Of a DNA stretch of 64,000 bases, positions 49,606 to 59,773 are shown one piece after another (position 1 is the stretch's first letter; each line of letters opens with the position of its first letter). The stretch covers positions 62,001-126,000 of the forward strand of contig NZ_JABXIN010000018.1 of NCBI RefSeq assembly GCF_013373065.1. Reading direction: 5' to 3'. The notes below the pieces were generated by a model. It was given only the letters and a program-made list of their open reading frames with translations. It ran no database searches and was not told where the DNA came from. The stretch comes from Algoriphagus sp. (GTDB taxonomy: Bacteria; Bacteroidota; Bacteroidia; Cytophagales; Cyclobacteriaceae). The position numbers and the translations under genes are program-made.

Positions 49606-51134
49606 AGAACTTCTTCAATTTATTTGACTTTAGCCAACGGGTAGATTATAAAACCGAGGTGCTTTCGGGTTTGACCGTTGCCTTGGCTTTGATTCCTGAA
49701 GCAGTCGCCTTTGCGTTTATCGCAGGACTTTCACCCTTGACGGGCTTGTATGCGGCCTTTGTAATGGGGTTGGTCACTTCTATTTTGGGAGGCCGACCGG
49801 GAATGATTTCCGGTGCCACCGGTGCCATTGCAGTCGTGATCGTTACTTTGGCGGCTACACAGGGGGTGGAATATGTCTTTGCAGCGGTCGTTTTGTCTGG
49901 GATATTTCAGGTGATTTTTGGGAGCCTTAAGCTTGGTAAATTTATTCGATTGGTTCCTCATCCGGTGATTTTTGGTTTTGTGAATGGTTTAGCCATTATT
50001 ATTTTCATGTCCCAGTTGGATCAATTCAAAGGAGCAGATGGAAACTGGTTGAGTGGCTCAACTTTATATACTTTCTTGGGATTGGTGCTTTTGGCGATGT
50101 TGATTATCTGGGGACTTCCGAAGTTGACCAAGGTGGTGCCGGCATCCTTGACAGCCATTTTAGTGGTCTTTGCGGTTGTGGTAGGTTTTGGTATTGATAC
50201 CAAGACGGTGGGGGATATGGCCAGTATCAAAGGAGGATTTCCTCCATTTCATATACCAGCAGTACCCTTTTCTTTGGAGACTTTGGAGATAATTTTTCCT
50301 TATGCATTGATCATGGCTGGAGTAGGTCTGATTGAGTCTCTTTTGACCTTGAATATCGTGGATGAAATTACCGAGACAAGAGGACGAAGCAATAAGGAGG
50401 CTGTGGCACAGGGATTGGCGAATGTGGCTTCAGGTCTTTTCTCCGGAATGGGCGGTTGCGCTATGATTGGGCAAAGTTTGATTAACATTTCCTCCGGTGC
50501 TCGAGCTAGGTTGTCAGGAATTGTGGCTTCGGTGATGCTTTTGGTGTTTATCATGTTCGGCTCCAGTCTGATCGAGCAAGTACCCATGGCTGCATTGACT
50601 GGATTGATGATCATGGTTTCAATAGGGACTTTTGAGTGGGCAAGTTTTCGGACGATTACGAAAATGCCCAAGAAAGATATCTTCCTGATGTTTTTGGTTA
50701 CATTGATAACTGCAATTCTCCACAATCTCGCATTGGCAGTATTGATCGGAGTTATTCTAGCGGCCCTTTTCTTTGCTTGGGATAATGCCAAGCGCATTCG
50801 AGCGAGGAAGTATGTCGATGAAAAAGGGGTGAAGCACTATGAAATGTATGGGCCTTTGTTTTTTGGATCAGTTTCGGCTTTTGGGGAAAAATTTGATGTG
50901 CTGAATGACCCGGAAGAGGTGATTATTGATTTTGCTGAAAGTAGAGTAGTCGACATGTCTGCCATTGAAGCTTTGAATAAAATCACGGAACGTTATCAAA
51001 AGGTGGGTAAAAAAGTACATCTGAGGCATTTGAGCCCGGATTGTCGGAAATTACTAGCCAAAGCGGATGAGATCATCGAGGTAAATATCATTGAGGATCC
51101 TACCTATAAGGTGGCAATTGATGATTTGGCCTAA
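49602..51134 (+). CDS. SulP family anion transporter with STAS domain
   Basis: GLTVALALIPEAVAFAFIAGLSPLTGLYAAFVMG...GGRPGMISGATGA; C-terminal STAS. Confidence 0.95.
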   Translation: MKNFFNLFDFSQRVDYKTEVLSGLTVALALIPEAVAFAFIAGLSPLTGLYAAFVMGLVTSILGGRPGMISGATGAIAVVIVTLAATQGVEYVFAAVVLSGIFQVIFGSLKLGKFIRLVPHPVIFGFVNGLAIIIFMSQLDQFKGADGNWLSGSTLYTFLGLVLLAMLIIWGLPKLTKVVPASLTAILVVFAVVVGFGIDTKTVGDMASIKGGFPPFHIPAVPFSLETLEIIFPYALIMAGVGLIESLLTLNIVDEITETRGRSNKEAVAQGLANVASGLFSGMGGCAMIGQSLINISSGARARLSGIVASVMLLVFIMFGSSLIEQVPMAALTGLMIMVSIGTFEWASFRTITKMPKKDIFLMFLVTLITAILHNLALAVLIGVILAALFFAWDNAKRIRARKYVDEKGVKHYEMYGPLFFGSVSAFGEKFDVLNDPEEVIIDFAESRVVDMSAIEALNKITERYQKVGKKVHLRHLSPDCRKLLAKADEIIEVNIIEDPTYKVAIDDLA

Positions 51135-51230
51135 AGGCTGACAGGTAGGAATATGGATTAGGTGATTTTTCTTTTCCCTAGAAATCACCAACTTTAATTT
51201 ATCTGGAAGTTTTCACTTTGGATTAGAATA

Positions 51231-52133
51231 ATGGCTTCGCATTCACATCACTCCCATCATAATCATACTTCAGGGAAAAATCTCAAAACAGCTTTTTTGC
51301 TCAATTTGGGATTTACCATTTTTGAGCTGATAGGGGGCTTTTATGTAAACAGCGTCGCGATTATTTCTGATGCCATCCATGATTTGGGGGATAGTATTTC
51401 CCTGGGAACAGCTTGGTATTTGGACACTAAATCCAAGCAAAAACCAACCCGAACCTTCACTTTTGGCTACAGAAGGTTTTCTCTTTTGGGAGCTTTGATC
51501 AATAGCCTTGTCCTTATTGTAGGTTCGATCTATGTAATTATCGAGGCAATAGGCAGAATTATAGAACCTGAGTTAATTGATCCCCAGGGCATGTTGATTT
51601 TTGCCATTATCGGGGTGGGTGTGAATGGTTTTGCAGCTTGGAAAATGAGTAAGGGTAAATCTTTGAATGAACGGGTAATTTCCTGGCATTTGCTGGAGGA
51701 TGTTTTGGGTTGGTTTGCCATTTTGGTAGCAGCTGTTATCCTGCAATTTTGGGATATTCCTTACCTCGACCCAGCCCTATCCTTGGGGTTCGGGATGTTC
51801 ATACTTTCCAATGTTTTTTTGAGGCTTAAAGAAACATTGATGGTTTTTTTACAAGGTCATCCGGAGGATGTGGATCGTGAAAAGATCGAAAAAGAACTAC
51901 TAGCCATTGACAAGATCGAATCCATCCATCATATGCATATCTGGTCATTGGACGGAGAACACCATGTTTTTAGTGCCCATTTTAAGCTGAAAGAAATAAC
52001 CGGGTTAGAGGAATTACTCATTGTCAAAAACCAAATCAAAGCCTATCTAAAGAAGTATAATTTTGAGCACTTGACTGTCGAAATTGAAACTGCTAATGAA
52101 TGCTGTGAATTTTCTGAGGAGATGGAGGAATAA
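51231..52133 (+). CDS. Cation diffusion facilitator (CDF) transporter
   Basis: His-rich N-terminus HSHHSHHNHTSG; NSVAIISDAIHDLGDSISLGTAWYL. Confidence 0.95.
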   Translation: MASHSHHSHHNHTSGKNLKTAFLLNLGFTIFELIGGFYVNSVAIISDAIHDLGDSISLGTAWYLDTKSKQKPTRTFTFGYRRFSLLGALINSLVLIVGSIYVIIEAIGRIIEPELIDPQGMLIFAIIGVGVNGFAAWKMSKGKSLNERVISWHLLEDVLGWFAILVAAVILQFWDIPYLDPALSLGFGMFILSNVFLRLKETLMVFLQGHPEDVDREKIEKELLAIDKIESIHHMHIWSLDGEHHVFSAHFKLKEITGLEELLIVKNQIKAYLKKYNFEHLTVEIETANECCEFSEEMEE

Positions 52134-52135
52134 AG

Positions 52136-52624
52136 TCAGATTAATTTCCGAATGATTTCTTTTTCATTGGGAAATTCTGTGAGTAGTTCCTCTGTCGAAA
52201 AAAGCTCAAAATCCTGAAAGTCAAATCCAGGTGAAACCACGCAGGAAACCAAAGCATAAGAATCCGGCTCTGCCACAGAACTTCCAAAAATGGTATCGGC
52301 CTTGACTACTTGTTGCGGCTGATTTCCTATTTCATCGACTGGTCCTAATCGAAGGATTTCGTGGCCCTTCTCGGTTAAAATATGGATATTCAACGGACTT
52401 CCTTCATGCCAAAACCAATGTTCATCACTTTTGATCCGATGGAATTTGGATACATTTTCAGAGGTGAGTAAAAAGAAAATGACTGTTTCTAGGTTTCGCT
52501 CCCCGGAAGAAGTTGAAATCCGTAATGGACTTCGGTAGGTTTCGACGTAGAATCCTCCTTCGGGATGGACTTTCAGGTCGAGTTTTTTGACCAAATAGTC
52601 AATTCGTTCAGTCGAGTTCATCAA
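52136..52624 (-). CDS. Cupin domain protein (DUF985)
   Basis: LKVHPEGGFYVETYRS...FHRIKSDEHWFWHEGSPLNIHIL...CVVSPGFDFQDFEL. Confidence 0.93.
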   Translation of the reverse strand: MMNSTERIDYLVKKLDLKVHPEGGFYVETYRSPLRISTSSGERNLETVIFFLLTSENVSKFHRIKSDEHWFWHEGSPLNIHILTEKGHEILRLGPVDEIGNQPQQVVKADTIFGSSVAEPDSYALVSCVVSPGFDFQDFELFSTEELLTEFPNEKEIIRKLI

Positions 52625-53715
52625 GCGTAAGCTTTGATCAAAATATCTACAATACGCTCAGCAGTCTTTCCATCCCAAAGAGGAATTCCCTGATACTGCT
52701 TCCAATTCCCTGTCATAATCTTTTCGAGGTAGGGTTTCAATTTACTTGGATCTGTTCCTACCAATTCATTGGTTCCCATCGTGATGGTTTCAGGCCGCTC
52801 GGTATTGTCCCGCAAGGTGATACAAGGGACATTCATGACAGAGGCTTCTTCTGTGATTCCTCCCGAGTCGGTGATGACGCCTTTTGCATGTTTTACCAAA
52901 TAATTGAATTGCAAATAGCCCAAAGGTTCACACATGTGAAGATTAGGTGCGGAGATTCCGATGGCTTGGAGATTTTTAGCGGTTCTAGGATGAACTGGAA
53001 AAATAATCGGTAAGCCTGCTGTGCCTTCCAAGATCGCAGCTATCATGTCTTTAAGCTTTTGCTCCTGATCGACATTCGCAGGGCGGTGCATGGTCATCAC
53101 AAAATATTCCCCTTGTTTTAAATTGGAAAAGATTTCTCCCTCAGGCTTTTCAAAACGAGGCATTTGTGCCAAAAGGGTATCGATCATGGTATTTCCCACA
53201 AAGTGGATTTTTCCTTCAGGAAATCCACTTTTTCGAAGGTTTTGGTTGGCGATCTCTGAAGTTGTAAAAAAATGATCGGTGATCGAGTCGGTAACCATTC
53301 GGTTGATTTCCTCAGGCATAGTCAAGTCGCCGGATCGAATTCCTCCTTCAACGTGGGCTACATCTATGCATAGTTTTTTTGCTGCAATGGAGCAAGCCAA
53401 GGTGCTTGTCACATCACCAACCACCAATACTAAATCGCTCGGGTTTTCCATCAGTTCCTTTTCAAAGGCCACCATGATCGCCGCTGTTTGTTCGGCTTGG
53501 GTGCCTCCCCCTCCGCCCAAATTCGCATCAGGCTCGGGAATATTCAATTGCTCAAAAAAGTCTCCGGACATTTTTTTATCATAATGCTGACCGGTATGAA
53601 CTAAGCGAAATTTGATTTCTGGGTTTTGTTTTTGTCGGGCTTGCAATTGGTGGAGTATGGGTGCGATTTTCATAAAATTGGGTCTTGCACCGGCTACAAT
53701 TGTAAAAGTTGGCAT
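52621..53715 (-). CDS. wecB: UDP-N-acetylglucosamine 2-epimerase (non-hydrolysing)
   Basis: MPTFTIVAGARPNFMKIAPIL...HTGQHYDKKMSGDFF...HVEGGIRSGD...ITDSGGITEEA. ATG at 53715. Confidence 0.95.
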   Translation of the reverse strand: MPTFTIVAGARPNFMKIAPILHQLQARQKQNPEIKFRLVHTGQHYDKKMSGDFFEQLNIPEPDANLGGGGGTQAEQTAAIMVAFEKELMENPSDLVLVVGDVTSTLACSIAAKKLCIDVAHVEGGIRSGDLTMPEEINRMVTDSITDHFFTTSEIANQNLRKSGFPEGKIHFVGNTMIDTLLAQMPRFEKPEGEIFSNLKQGEYFVMTMHRPANVDQEQKLKDMIAAILEGTAGLPIIFPVHPRTAKNLQAIGISAPNLHMCEPLGYLQFNYLVKHAKGVITDSGGITEEASVMNVPCITLRDNTERPETITMGTNELVGTDPSKLKPYLEKIMTGNWKQYQGIPLWDGKTAERIVDILIKAYA

Positions 53716-53844
53716 GTTCCGTATGAAATTTTTCTTCAAAAGTAAAAAATTAAGTGGAGGCAGCCTGATAAATTGCATGGAAAACCTTCCCAAATTTTGA
53801 CTCCTTTTTTGTTTCTTTGTCATTCATAGATTTTACCCTGATTC

Positions 53845-54507
53845 ATGATTTCAGCTTTTTGGAGAAGAACTTCTTGGGTTTTCGGACTGGGAATTTTTGC
53901 TATCATGGCCGCCTGTACGGATACTTTGGAGCGTTCAGAAGTGGTGTATGATAATAATTTTTCAACCTTGGATCTAGCCGGATTCGAAAACGGCAAGCTG
54001 TTTATCTTTCAACGAGATACGGTCGCTGGATTTTACCATAATGATGAGGTTTCCGTACGTCTTGAAAATCTACCCTCACACAACATGCTGAAAGTAACCA
54101 CGGAGATCTTGGTTCACGACAGCTGGGATGGCAATCCGGATGATGGAATATCAGGTCCCGATTATTGGTTTTTTGGGCTGGACAACACGGAGGTATTTCG
54201 GACGACCTTTTCCAATTCTCCTTGTGAATCCCTTTTTTGCCTATATCAATCTTTTCCCAATTCTTTTTTCAGGCAGAATACTCCAAAGAGTGGAGCAATT
54301 CAGACCAACTTACCAGGTTTGTGTTTATTCGGAGCGTTTTCCAATTACACGACGCGCTATCGCATAGAAGAGATTATTCCTCACACCAATAATTCGGTGA
54401 AGATTTTTTGGAACAGTGAATTAAGGCAAGAGGAAAATCCAGATCCTGTGTGTGATGAATCTTGGTCTTTGGCACGTGTGACAGTAGAGGCTTTAGTTGT
54501 AAACTGA
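53845..54507 (+). CDS. Lipoprotein, unknown function
   Basis: Lipobox FAIMAACTDTLERS. Confidence 0.75.
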   Translation: MISAFWRRTSWVFGLGIFAIMAACTDTLERSEVVYDNNFSTLDLAGFENGKLFIFQRDTVAGFYHNDEVSVRLENLPSHNMLKVTTEILVHDSWDGNPDDGISGPDYWFFGLDNTEVFRTTFSNSPCESLFCLYQSFPNSFFRQNTPKSGAIQTNLPGLCLFGAFSNYTTRYRIEEIIPHTNNSVKIFWNSELRQEENPDPVCDESWSLARVTVEALVVN

Positions 54508-54515
54508 TAAAGGAT

Positions 54516-56213
54516 ATGTTACAAAGACGATTTTTGGTTCTTCTCTTCCTTCTTTTCGGTTTTTCACAAAAAGCCGTCCTTCAAACCATTCCGGTAGGAA
54601 TGCCGCTGTTGGATGATTACCTGAGAAGAGCTCAGCTTTTGGGAAAAGTGGATTCTACTTCCAGTTGGATGGTTCGGCCCTTTTACCCAACGGAGGCTTT
54701 TGGGGTACAGAATGGATTTGATCTAGACAGTTCGATTGTAGATTTTGATCAAAGTAGGTTTCATCGGCTCATTCCGGTTGAAGAGGATAAGAAACTTAAA
54801 CTTTTGATGCTTCCTGCTATTTATCGGATGCAGTACAATTCCACCTATGCATTTGGAGTTAACGATGGGGCCTTTATTCCAAATCGAGGAATTCAGCAAA
54901 TTTTTTCGGTGGGAGGATATGCGGAGTTTGGAAAATGGACATTTCAATTTCAACCCGAAATTCTTTTTGCCCAAAACAGAGATTATATTGGCTTCCCAAT
55001 AGAGCATCAGGCAACGGTTTTGTTCTATTATGAATACCACAATCGGATTGATTCGCCCGAGCGCTTTGGCGAAAAAGCCTTCAATCGATTCTATCCCGGT
55101 CAATCCAGTTTACGGTATAATGTGAAGGAATTTTCTATCGGGTTTTCTACTGAAAATCTTTGGTGGGGTCCAGGAAGACGAAATTCCTTGCTTTTAGGCA
55201 ACAATGCTCCGGGGTTTTTCCATTTTACGGTTAATACCCGAAAACCTGTAGAAAGTAGAATTGGATCTTTCGAAGGGCAAATTATCAGTGGCTTTTTAAA
55301 ATCCACAGAGTTCCTGCCTCCCCATTCCGATTATTCCATTCAGGAAAATCCAGTCTATATTCCGAAGCGTGAAGATGGAAATCGATATCTATCAGGAATA
55401 GTGATGACGTATCAGCCGAAGTGGGTTCCTGGATTATTTTTAGGCTATGGTGCCACAAATCATCTCTACCGGAATGAGGTGAAAGTAATGGGAGATATTT
55501 TACCCATTTTTAATGGAAGAAAAGGTCCTGAAAACGTTCATGATCCTATTCGAGACAAACGGCAACAGTTTTCTTCTGGCTTTTTCAGGTGGTTAAGTCC
55601 TGAAGGACATTTTGAGTTTTATGGGGAATATGGAACAAGGGGAAATAGCCGACGCTTTAATGATTTTTTGATTACACCCGAAAAAGGTAGAGCATTCACA
55701 TTTGGATTTTCTCATTTAATGGCTTTGGGTAAGCCCGGCTCTTATTTTCAGTTAAGTTCTGAGTTGACCCAAACGGGTCAAACTATTCGGGAAGAAATCC
55801 GACAGTTACGGACATGGTACATTCATGACCATGTAAGGCATGGCTACACCCATCAAGGGCAAGTATTAGGAGTGGGGAATGGACCTGCAAGCAACCAGCT
55901 TTTTGTTGAATTTGCTTGGGTAAAAGGGATGAATCGTCTTGGGTTCCAAATGGAACGGATCGTATACAACAATGATTTTTATTATTACCGATACGAGGCC
56001 TCGAAGGATTTCAGGAATAAATATGTGGATTTAGTACCTTCTTTAGTAGCTGACTGGCGATTTGGGAATCTTTTGGTTAATGGGAGATTCCAATATGTAA
56101 ATACACTCAATTACAAGTGGTTTTTGGAGAATCAACCGGATCAGTATTTTGTGCCAGGCTATGACCGTAAGAATTTCGTAGCACAGCTTGGGCTAGCTTA
56201 TTTATTCAATTGA
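54516..56213 (+). CDS. Capsule assembly Wzi-like outer membrane protein
   Basis: Signal peptide plus beta-strand-rich 560 aa; FSTENLWWGPGRRNSLLLGNNAPGFFHFTVNTRKP. Confidence 0.8.
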   Translation: MLQRRFLVLLFLLFGFSQKAVLQTIPVGMPLLDDYLRRAQLLGKVDSTSSWMVRPFYPTEAFGVQNGFDLDSSIVDFDQSRFHRLIPVEEDKKLKLLMLPAIYRMQYNSTYAFGVNDGAFIPNRGIQQIFSVGGYAEFGKWTFQFQPEILFAQNRDYIGFPIEHQATVLFYYEYHNRIDSPERFGEKAFNRFYPGQSSLRYNVKEFSIGFSTENLWWGPGRRNSLLLGNNAPGFFHFTVNTRKPVESRIGSFEGQIISGFLKSTEFLPPHSDYSIQENPVYIPKREDGNRYLSGIVMTYQPKWVPGLFLGYGATNHLYRNEVKVMGDILPIFNGRKGPENVHDPIRDKRQQFSSGFFRWLSPEGHFEFYGEYGTRGNSRRFNDFLITPEKGRAFTFGFSHLMALGKPGSYFQLSSELTQTGQTIREEIRQLRTWYIHDHVRHGYTHQGQVLGVGNGPASNQLFVEFAWVKGMNRLGFQMERIVYNNDFYYYRYEASKDFRNKYVDLVPSLVADWRFGNLLVNGRFQYVNTLNYKWFLENQPDQYFVPGYDRKNFVAQLGLAYLFN

Positions 56214-56214
56214 T

Positions 56215-56727
56215 ATGAAAGCAGAAAAAGATAAAGTAGTCACCATCAGTTATCGCTTGATGGTGGATAATGGTGATACGGGTATGGAGTTCTATGAAGA
56301 GGTTTCCTCCGACCAACCATTTGCCTTTTTGATGGGTCATCAGCATATTCTCCCCAAACTGGAAGAAGCATTAGTTGGTAAAGAGGTAGGAGATACTTTT
56401 TCGGTATTCATTGACTTCGAGAATGGCTATGGAGATTATCATGAGGAGAAAAAGGTGATCATTCCCAAGGCAAATTTCAAAGAAGAAGGGAAGAAAAATC
56501 GAGATATTCTAAAAGTTGGGAATGTAATTCCGATGCAGGATGACCAAGGGAATCAGATGCGAGGAGAGATTGTCAAAGTCGATTATCTAGGTGTTCATAT
56601 GGATTTCAATCCCCCTTTGGCAGGCTATGATTTGCAGTTTGAAGGGAAAATTGAAGGAATTCGGGATGCGGATCCTGAGGAATTGGAACATGGCCATGCA
56701 CATGGACCCGGGGGGCATCATCACTAA
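56215..56727 (+). CDS. FKBP-type peptidyl-prolyl isomerase, SlyD-like
   Basis: VTISYRLMVDNGDTGMEFYEEVSSDQPFAFLMGHQHILPKLEEALVGKEVGD; His-rich tail HGHAHGPGGHHH. Confidence 0.94.
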   Translation: MKAEKDKVVTISYRLMVDNGDTGMEFYEEVSSDQPFAFLMGHQHILPKLEEALVGKEVGDTFSVFIDFENGYGDYHEEKKVIIPKANFKEEGKKNRDILKVGNVIPMQDDQGNQMRGEIVKVDYLGVHMDFNPPLAGYDLQFEGKIEGIRDADPEELEHGHAHGPGGHHH

Positions 56728-56810
56728 ATCCTAATCAAATCAAATAGGGCATTTGCCGTATGGTTCTTGGAGAAAAAGGCAATTACCTTGGCTTCTCGTT
56801 CACCTTGACT

Positions 56811-56879
56811 ATGGACCGTATTTTAACCATTATTCGGCTGGTAGCCCTATTACTGTTTATCTTGGTGTTTCTACTTTAA
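56811..56879 (+). other. Candidate 22-aa single-TM microprotein
   Basis: ATG...TAA reads MDRILTIIRLVALLLFILVFLL*. Confidence 0.35.
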
Positions 56880-56973
56880 AATGACTTTTGCTTAAAAAGG
56901 GCAAAGAGACTGGAAACTTTTGGGGTGATTAAGTTCCGTCTTGATGGTGCTGATCTAGAGATTGGCGCCTTTT

Positions 56974-57819
56974 TTATTTTCTTAAATCAATACCTACAGT
57001 TTTGTAGGCTTGATCTATGGTGAGTTCCCGAAGTCCCTCAATTCGCTCAGAAGGATACAACTGATAGGCTTTTACCAATTGCTGTTCGGTAATGCGGTAG
57101 GCTTGTTGATTGAAATGATAGATTGCATCATTGTAATATTGCAATCCGGCAAGTTCTTGAAGATTAATTGATCTAAAAATAGTCTTGTCGCTATAGTCGA
57201 TATGAGGGGATCCTATTCGTTGATTCAAAGAAAGATAGGTTGCTGTTTCCTCTGGTTTATATGCATTGAGGTAATTATTTACTTCGGAAGGTTTAGTAAT
57301 CATCCCACCCACCTTTAAGGTACTTTCCAATACAATTGGTCTATCTTCTAGCTTGACGATGCTGAAAACGTGATAATCTGTTTCAATAATTTCAAAGTCA
57401 AATCCATACCGATCTAAAACCAAACTTAAAACAGCCGTCCCACTCACACAATCAAATTTTCCTTCATGGAGCATTTGATTGAAAGTGGCATGTTGCTCGT
57501 ATTTTTTGAAAAGTTTTTGATGGGATACCTGAAAAGCATGTCGAATAAAGGCCAGTGACTTTCCTTTCTTTTCGAATTTTTGATCTAATCTGGCCAAAAA
57601 CTCTTCCCACTTCACCAAAGGTTCTTCACCAGATGGGCGAACTGCCATTAAAAGTGAAAGTTGGTCATTTTCAGAAAGGCCTTTTTGCCAAAACTCTTGT
57701 TCTCGTGGAGATTCAAATGAAAGTTTTTTACTAAGTATAGACTCCTCCTGTGCTATCAAAGGAAATGATAACAAGTAAAACAATCCATATAAAAGAACCC
57801 ACTTTTGCATTCGATTCAC
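56974..57819 (-). CDS. Secreted transglutaminase-like hypothetical protein
   Basis: Signal peptide; FDCVSGTAVLSLVLDRYGFDFEIIETDYHVFSIV (Cys...His arrangement). Confidence 0.8.
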   Translation of the reverse strand: MNRMQKWVLLYGLFYLLSFPLIAQEESILSKKLSFESPREQEFWQKGLSENDQLSLLMAVRPSGEEPLVKWEEFLARLDQKFEKKGKSLAFIRHAFQVSHQKLFKKYEQHATFNQMLHEGKFDCVSGTAVLSLVLDRYGFDFEIIETDYHVFSIVKLEDRPIVLESTLKVGGMITKPSEVNNYLNAYKPEETATYLSLNQRIGSPHIDYSDKTIFRSINLQELAGLQYYNDAIYHFNQQAYRITEQQLVKAYQLYPSERIEGLRELTIDQAYKTVGIDLRK

Positions 57820-58007
57820 TCTTAATGTTAAGAATGTTAATTTAAAGTTAACAATTTGGTAACATAGGATGCAAGTGTATGGGGTTTATAAACCAAAAAA
57901 TTTGTTGATTTTTAGTGAATTGGCCTTCTATTCCTTGTTTTTGAGCCGATTTATGCGGTTTAAAATGATTAATTCAATGTTAAGCTTGTTAACATTGGGG
58001 GTGATTT

Positions 58008-58481
58008 TCACTCATGATGATAAGGCTCTCCCCGTAAAATAGTCATTGCCCGATACAATTGCTCGGCTAAAAATGGACGGATCATCTGGTGTGAAAAGGT
58101 CATTTTTGAAAGGGAGATTTTTGAGTTTGCTCGTTGATAGACTTCCTCCGAAAAGCCATATGGTCCTCCGATTACGAGTACAAGTTGTTTGATCCCGCTA
58201 TTCATTTTTCTTTGTAAAAAATCTGCAAAGTCTATAGAACTATAAGATTTTCCCTTTTCATCGAGAAGCAATACAAAATCCGAAGTACTTATTTTCTTAA
58301 GAATAAGCTCTCCCTCTTTTGTCTTTTGCTGATTCTGATTCAGAGATTTGGTTTTTTTCAGGTCTGGAATGATTTCCCATTCCAGCCGAATATAATGGCT
58401 CAGTCGATCTGTATATAAATTCTGCAGTTCCAGAATAGCAGCATGATCTGTTTTCCCAATAGCAATGATTTTGATTTGCAT
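58008..58481 (-). CDS. rlmH: 23S rRNA (pseudouridine1915-N3)-methyltransferase
   Basis: VLLLDEKGKSYSSIDFADFL...VLVIGGPYGFSEEVYQRANSKISLSKMTFSHQMIRPFLAEQLYRAMTILRGEPYHHE. Confidence 0.96.
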   Translation of the reverse strand: MQIKIIAIGKTDHAAILELQNLYTDRLSHYIRLEWEIIPDLKKTKSLNQNQQKTKEGELILKKISTSDFVLLLDEKGKSYSSIDFADFLQRKMNSGIKQLVLVIGGPYGFSEEVYQRANSKISLSKMTFSHQMIRPFLAEQLYRAMTILRGEPYHHE

Positions 58482-58547
58482 AAAATGTCGGTTTATCCCA
58501 ATAATGAACTACTGATCAAAATTATTCATGTATATACAACAAATTAC

Positions 58548-58570
58548 CAAACAATCTGACAAACAGTCTG
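58548..58570. promoter_or_regulatory. Operator-like direct repeat upstream of fasciclin gene
   Basis: CAAACAATCTG-A-CAAACAGTCTG: two 11-nt copies with one mismatch and 12-nt period. Confidence 0.5.
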
Positions 58571-58603
58571 TTGACAAGATATAAACCAAAATTATTATCT
58601 ATC

Positions 58604-59104
58604 ATGAAAAAAACTGTATTAATCCTTAGCATGGCACTATTCTTTGTTGCCTCTGCATTTGCACCAAAAACCAATTCAGTACACGAAGTAGAAGCTGATA
58701 TTGTAGACTTGGCGGTAAGTACTGACTTCCTTTCTACACTTGTTGCTGCTGTCAAAGCAGGTGACTTGGTGGATGTTTTGAAGGGAGATGGCCCATTTAC
58801 TGTTTTTGCACCTACTAATGACGCATTTGCTGCATTGCCGGCTGGTACCTTGGAAAACCTATTGAAGCCAGAAAACAAAGATCAATTGGTATCTATTTTA
58901 ACTTACCATGTGGTACCTGGCAAAGTTATGTCATCTGATTTAAAAAATGGCCAAAAGGCAAAGACTGTTCAAGGTGGTGAAATCACAGTGACCTTAAAGG
59001 ATGGTAAAGCCATGATCAACGATGCGACAGTAACCGCTGCAGATATCGAAGCTGACAATGGTGTCGTACATGTCATCGACAAGGTGATCTTGCCTCAGAT
59101 GTAA
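58604..59104 (+). CDS. Secreted fasciclin-domain protein
   Basis: [46 protein letters not shown]...[10 protein letters not shown]...[10 protein letters not shown]. Confidence 0.95.
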   Translation: MKKTVLILSMALFFVASAFAPKTNSVHEVEADIVDLAVSTDFLSTLVAAVKAGDLVDVLKGDGPFTVFAPTNDAFAALPAGTLENLLKPENKDQLVSILTYHVVPGKVMSSDLKNGQKAKTVQGGEITVTLKDGKAMINDATVTAADIEADNGVVHVIDKVILPQM

Positions 59105-59121
59105 GATCAACTATTTAAATT

Positions 59122-59158
59122 AAAAAGCCTGTCTATTTCTTCTAGACAGGCTTTTTTG
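59122..59158. terminator. Intrinsic terminator after fasciclin gene
   Basis: AAGCCTGTCTA/TAGACAGGCTT followed by T run. Confidence 0.9.
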
Positions 59159-59632
59159 TTAGATCAATTCCTTTCGTTTTAAGATGGTTTCTAAAAATTT
59201 CCGTTCATTTTCCGAATTAAAAATCTTGAAGGGTAAATGAATAAATTGTGCTTTTGACATGTAGAGTACAAATGCATCTTTTCCTATTTCTGCTTTTTTG
59301 ATCATGTTCCATTGCACAGGCATACCCTGCTTAGTGTTGATCTTCATGAGTATTTGTCGGGAGTCAATCTCGTAAGCTAATTTTTCAAAAATGACTTTGT
59401 TTTGTTCCATTTGCGTCACCCCTGTAAACTGAATCGCCCAGAATAAAACATAAAGCCCGTAACCAATTAAGCCGCCAAAGATCCACCAAAAGGAAGGAAT
59501 CCAAAAGTATCCACAGCAAATCGCCAACGCGATCAGAATTACCCACCATTGTTCCTTCAGGACATTTACTAATCCCATCTTAATGTAGGTTCCGGTAGGC
59601 AGTTGGTATTTTTTTGTTTTGATAATCATCAC
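59159..59632 (-). CDS. Membrane protein, unknown function
   Basis: 157 aa with two TM segments and a soluble C-terminus. Confidence 0.75.
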   Translation of the reverse strand: MMIIKTKKYQLPTGTYIKMGLVNVLKEQWWVILIALAICCGYFWIPSFWWIFGGLIGYGLYVLFWAIQFTGVTQMEQNKVIFEKLAYEIDSRQILMKINTKQGMPVQWNMIKKAEIGKDAFVLYMSKAQFIHLPFKIFNSENERKFLETILKRKELI

Positions 59633-59773
59633 TTTTTCTTTTCAGAGCGCAAATATCCAAGTATCCGAGGGATAAAACAAGTTGGAATCTTTCCTTCTTC
59701 CCTGCCATCCTTCAAACAAATCCAATTAGCCTTTGATTTAAATTTTGGTTTCGATTATCTTAAGGAAAATTAA

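Noticed and set aside
50300-50797. 165-aa antisense ORF inside sulP
   Set aside because: Antisense shadow of a well-supported transporter gene.
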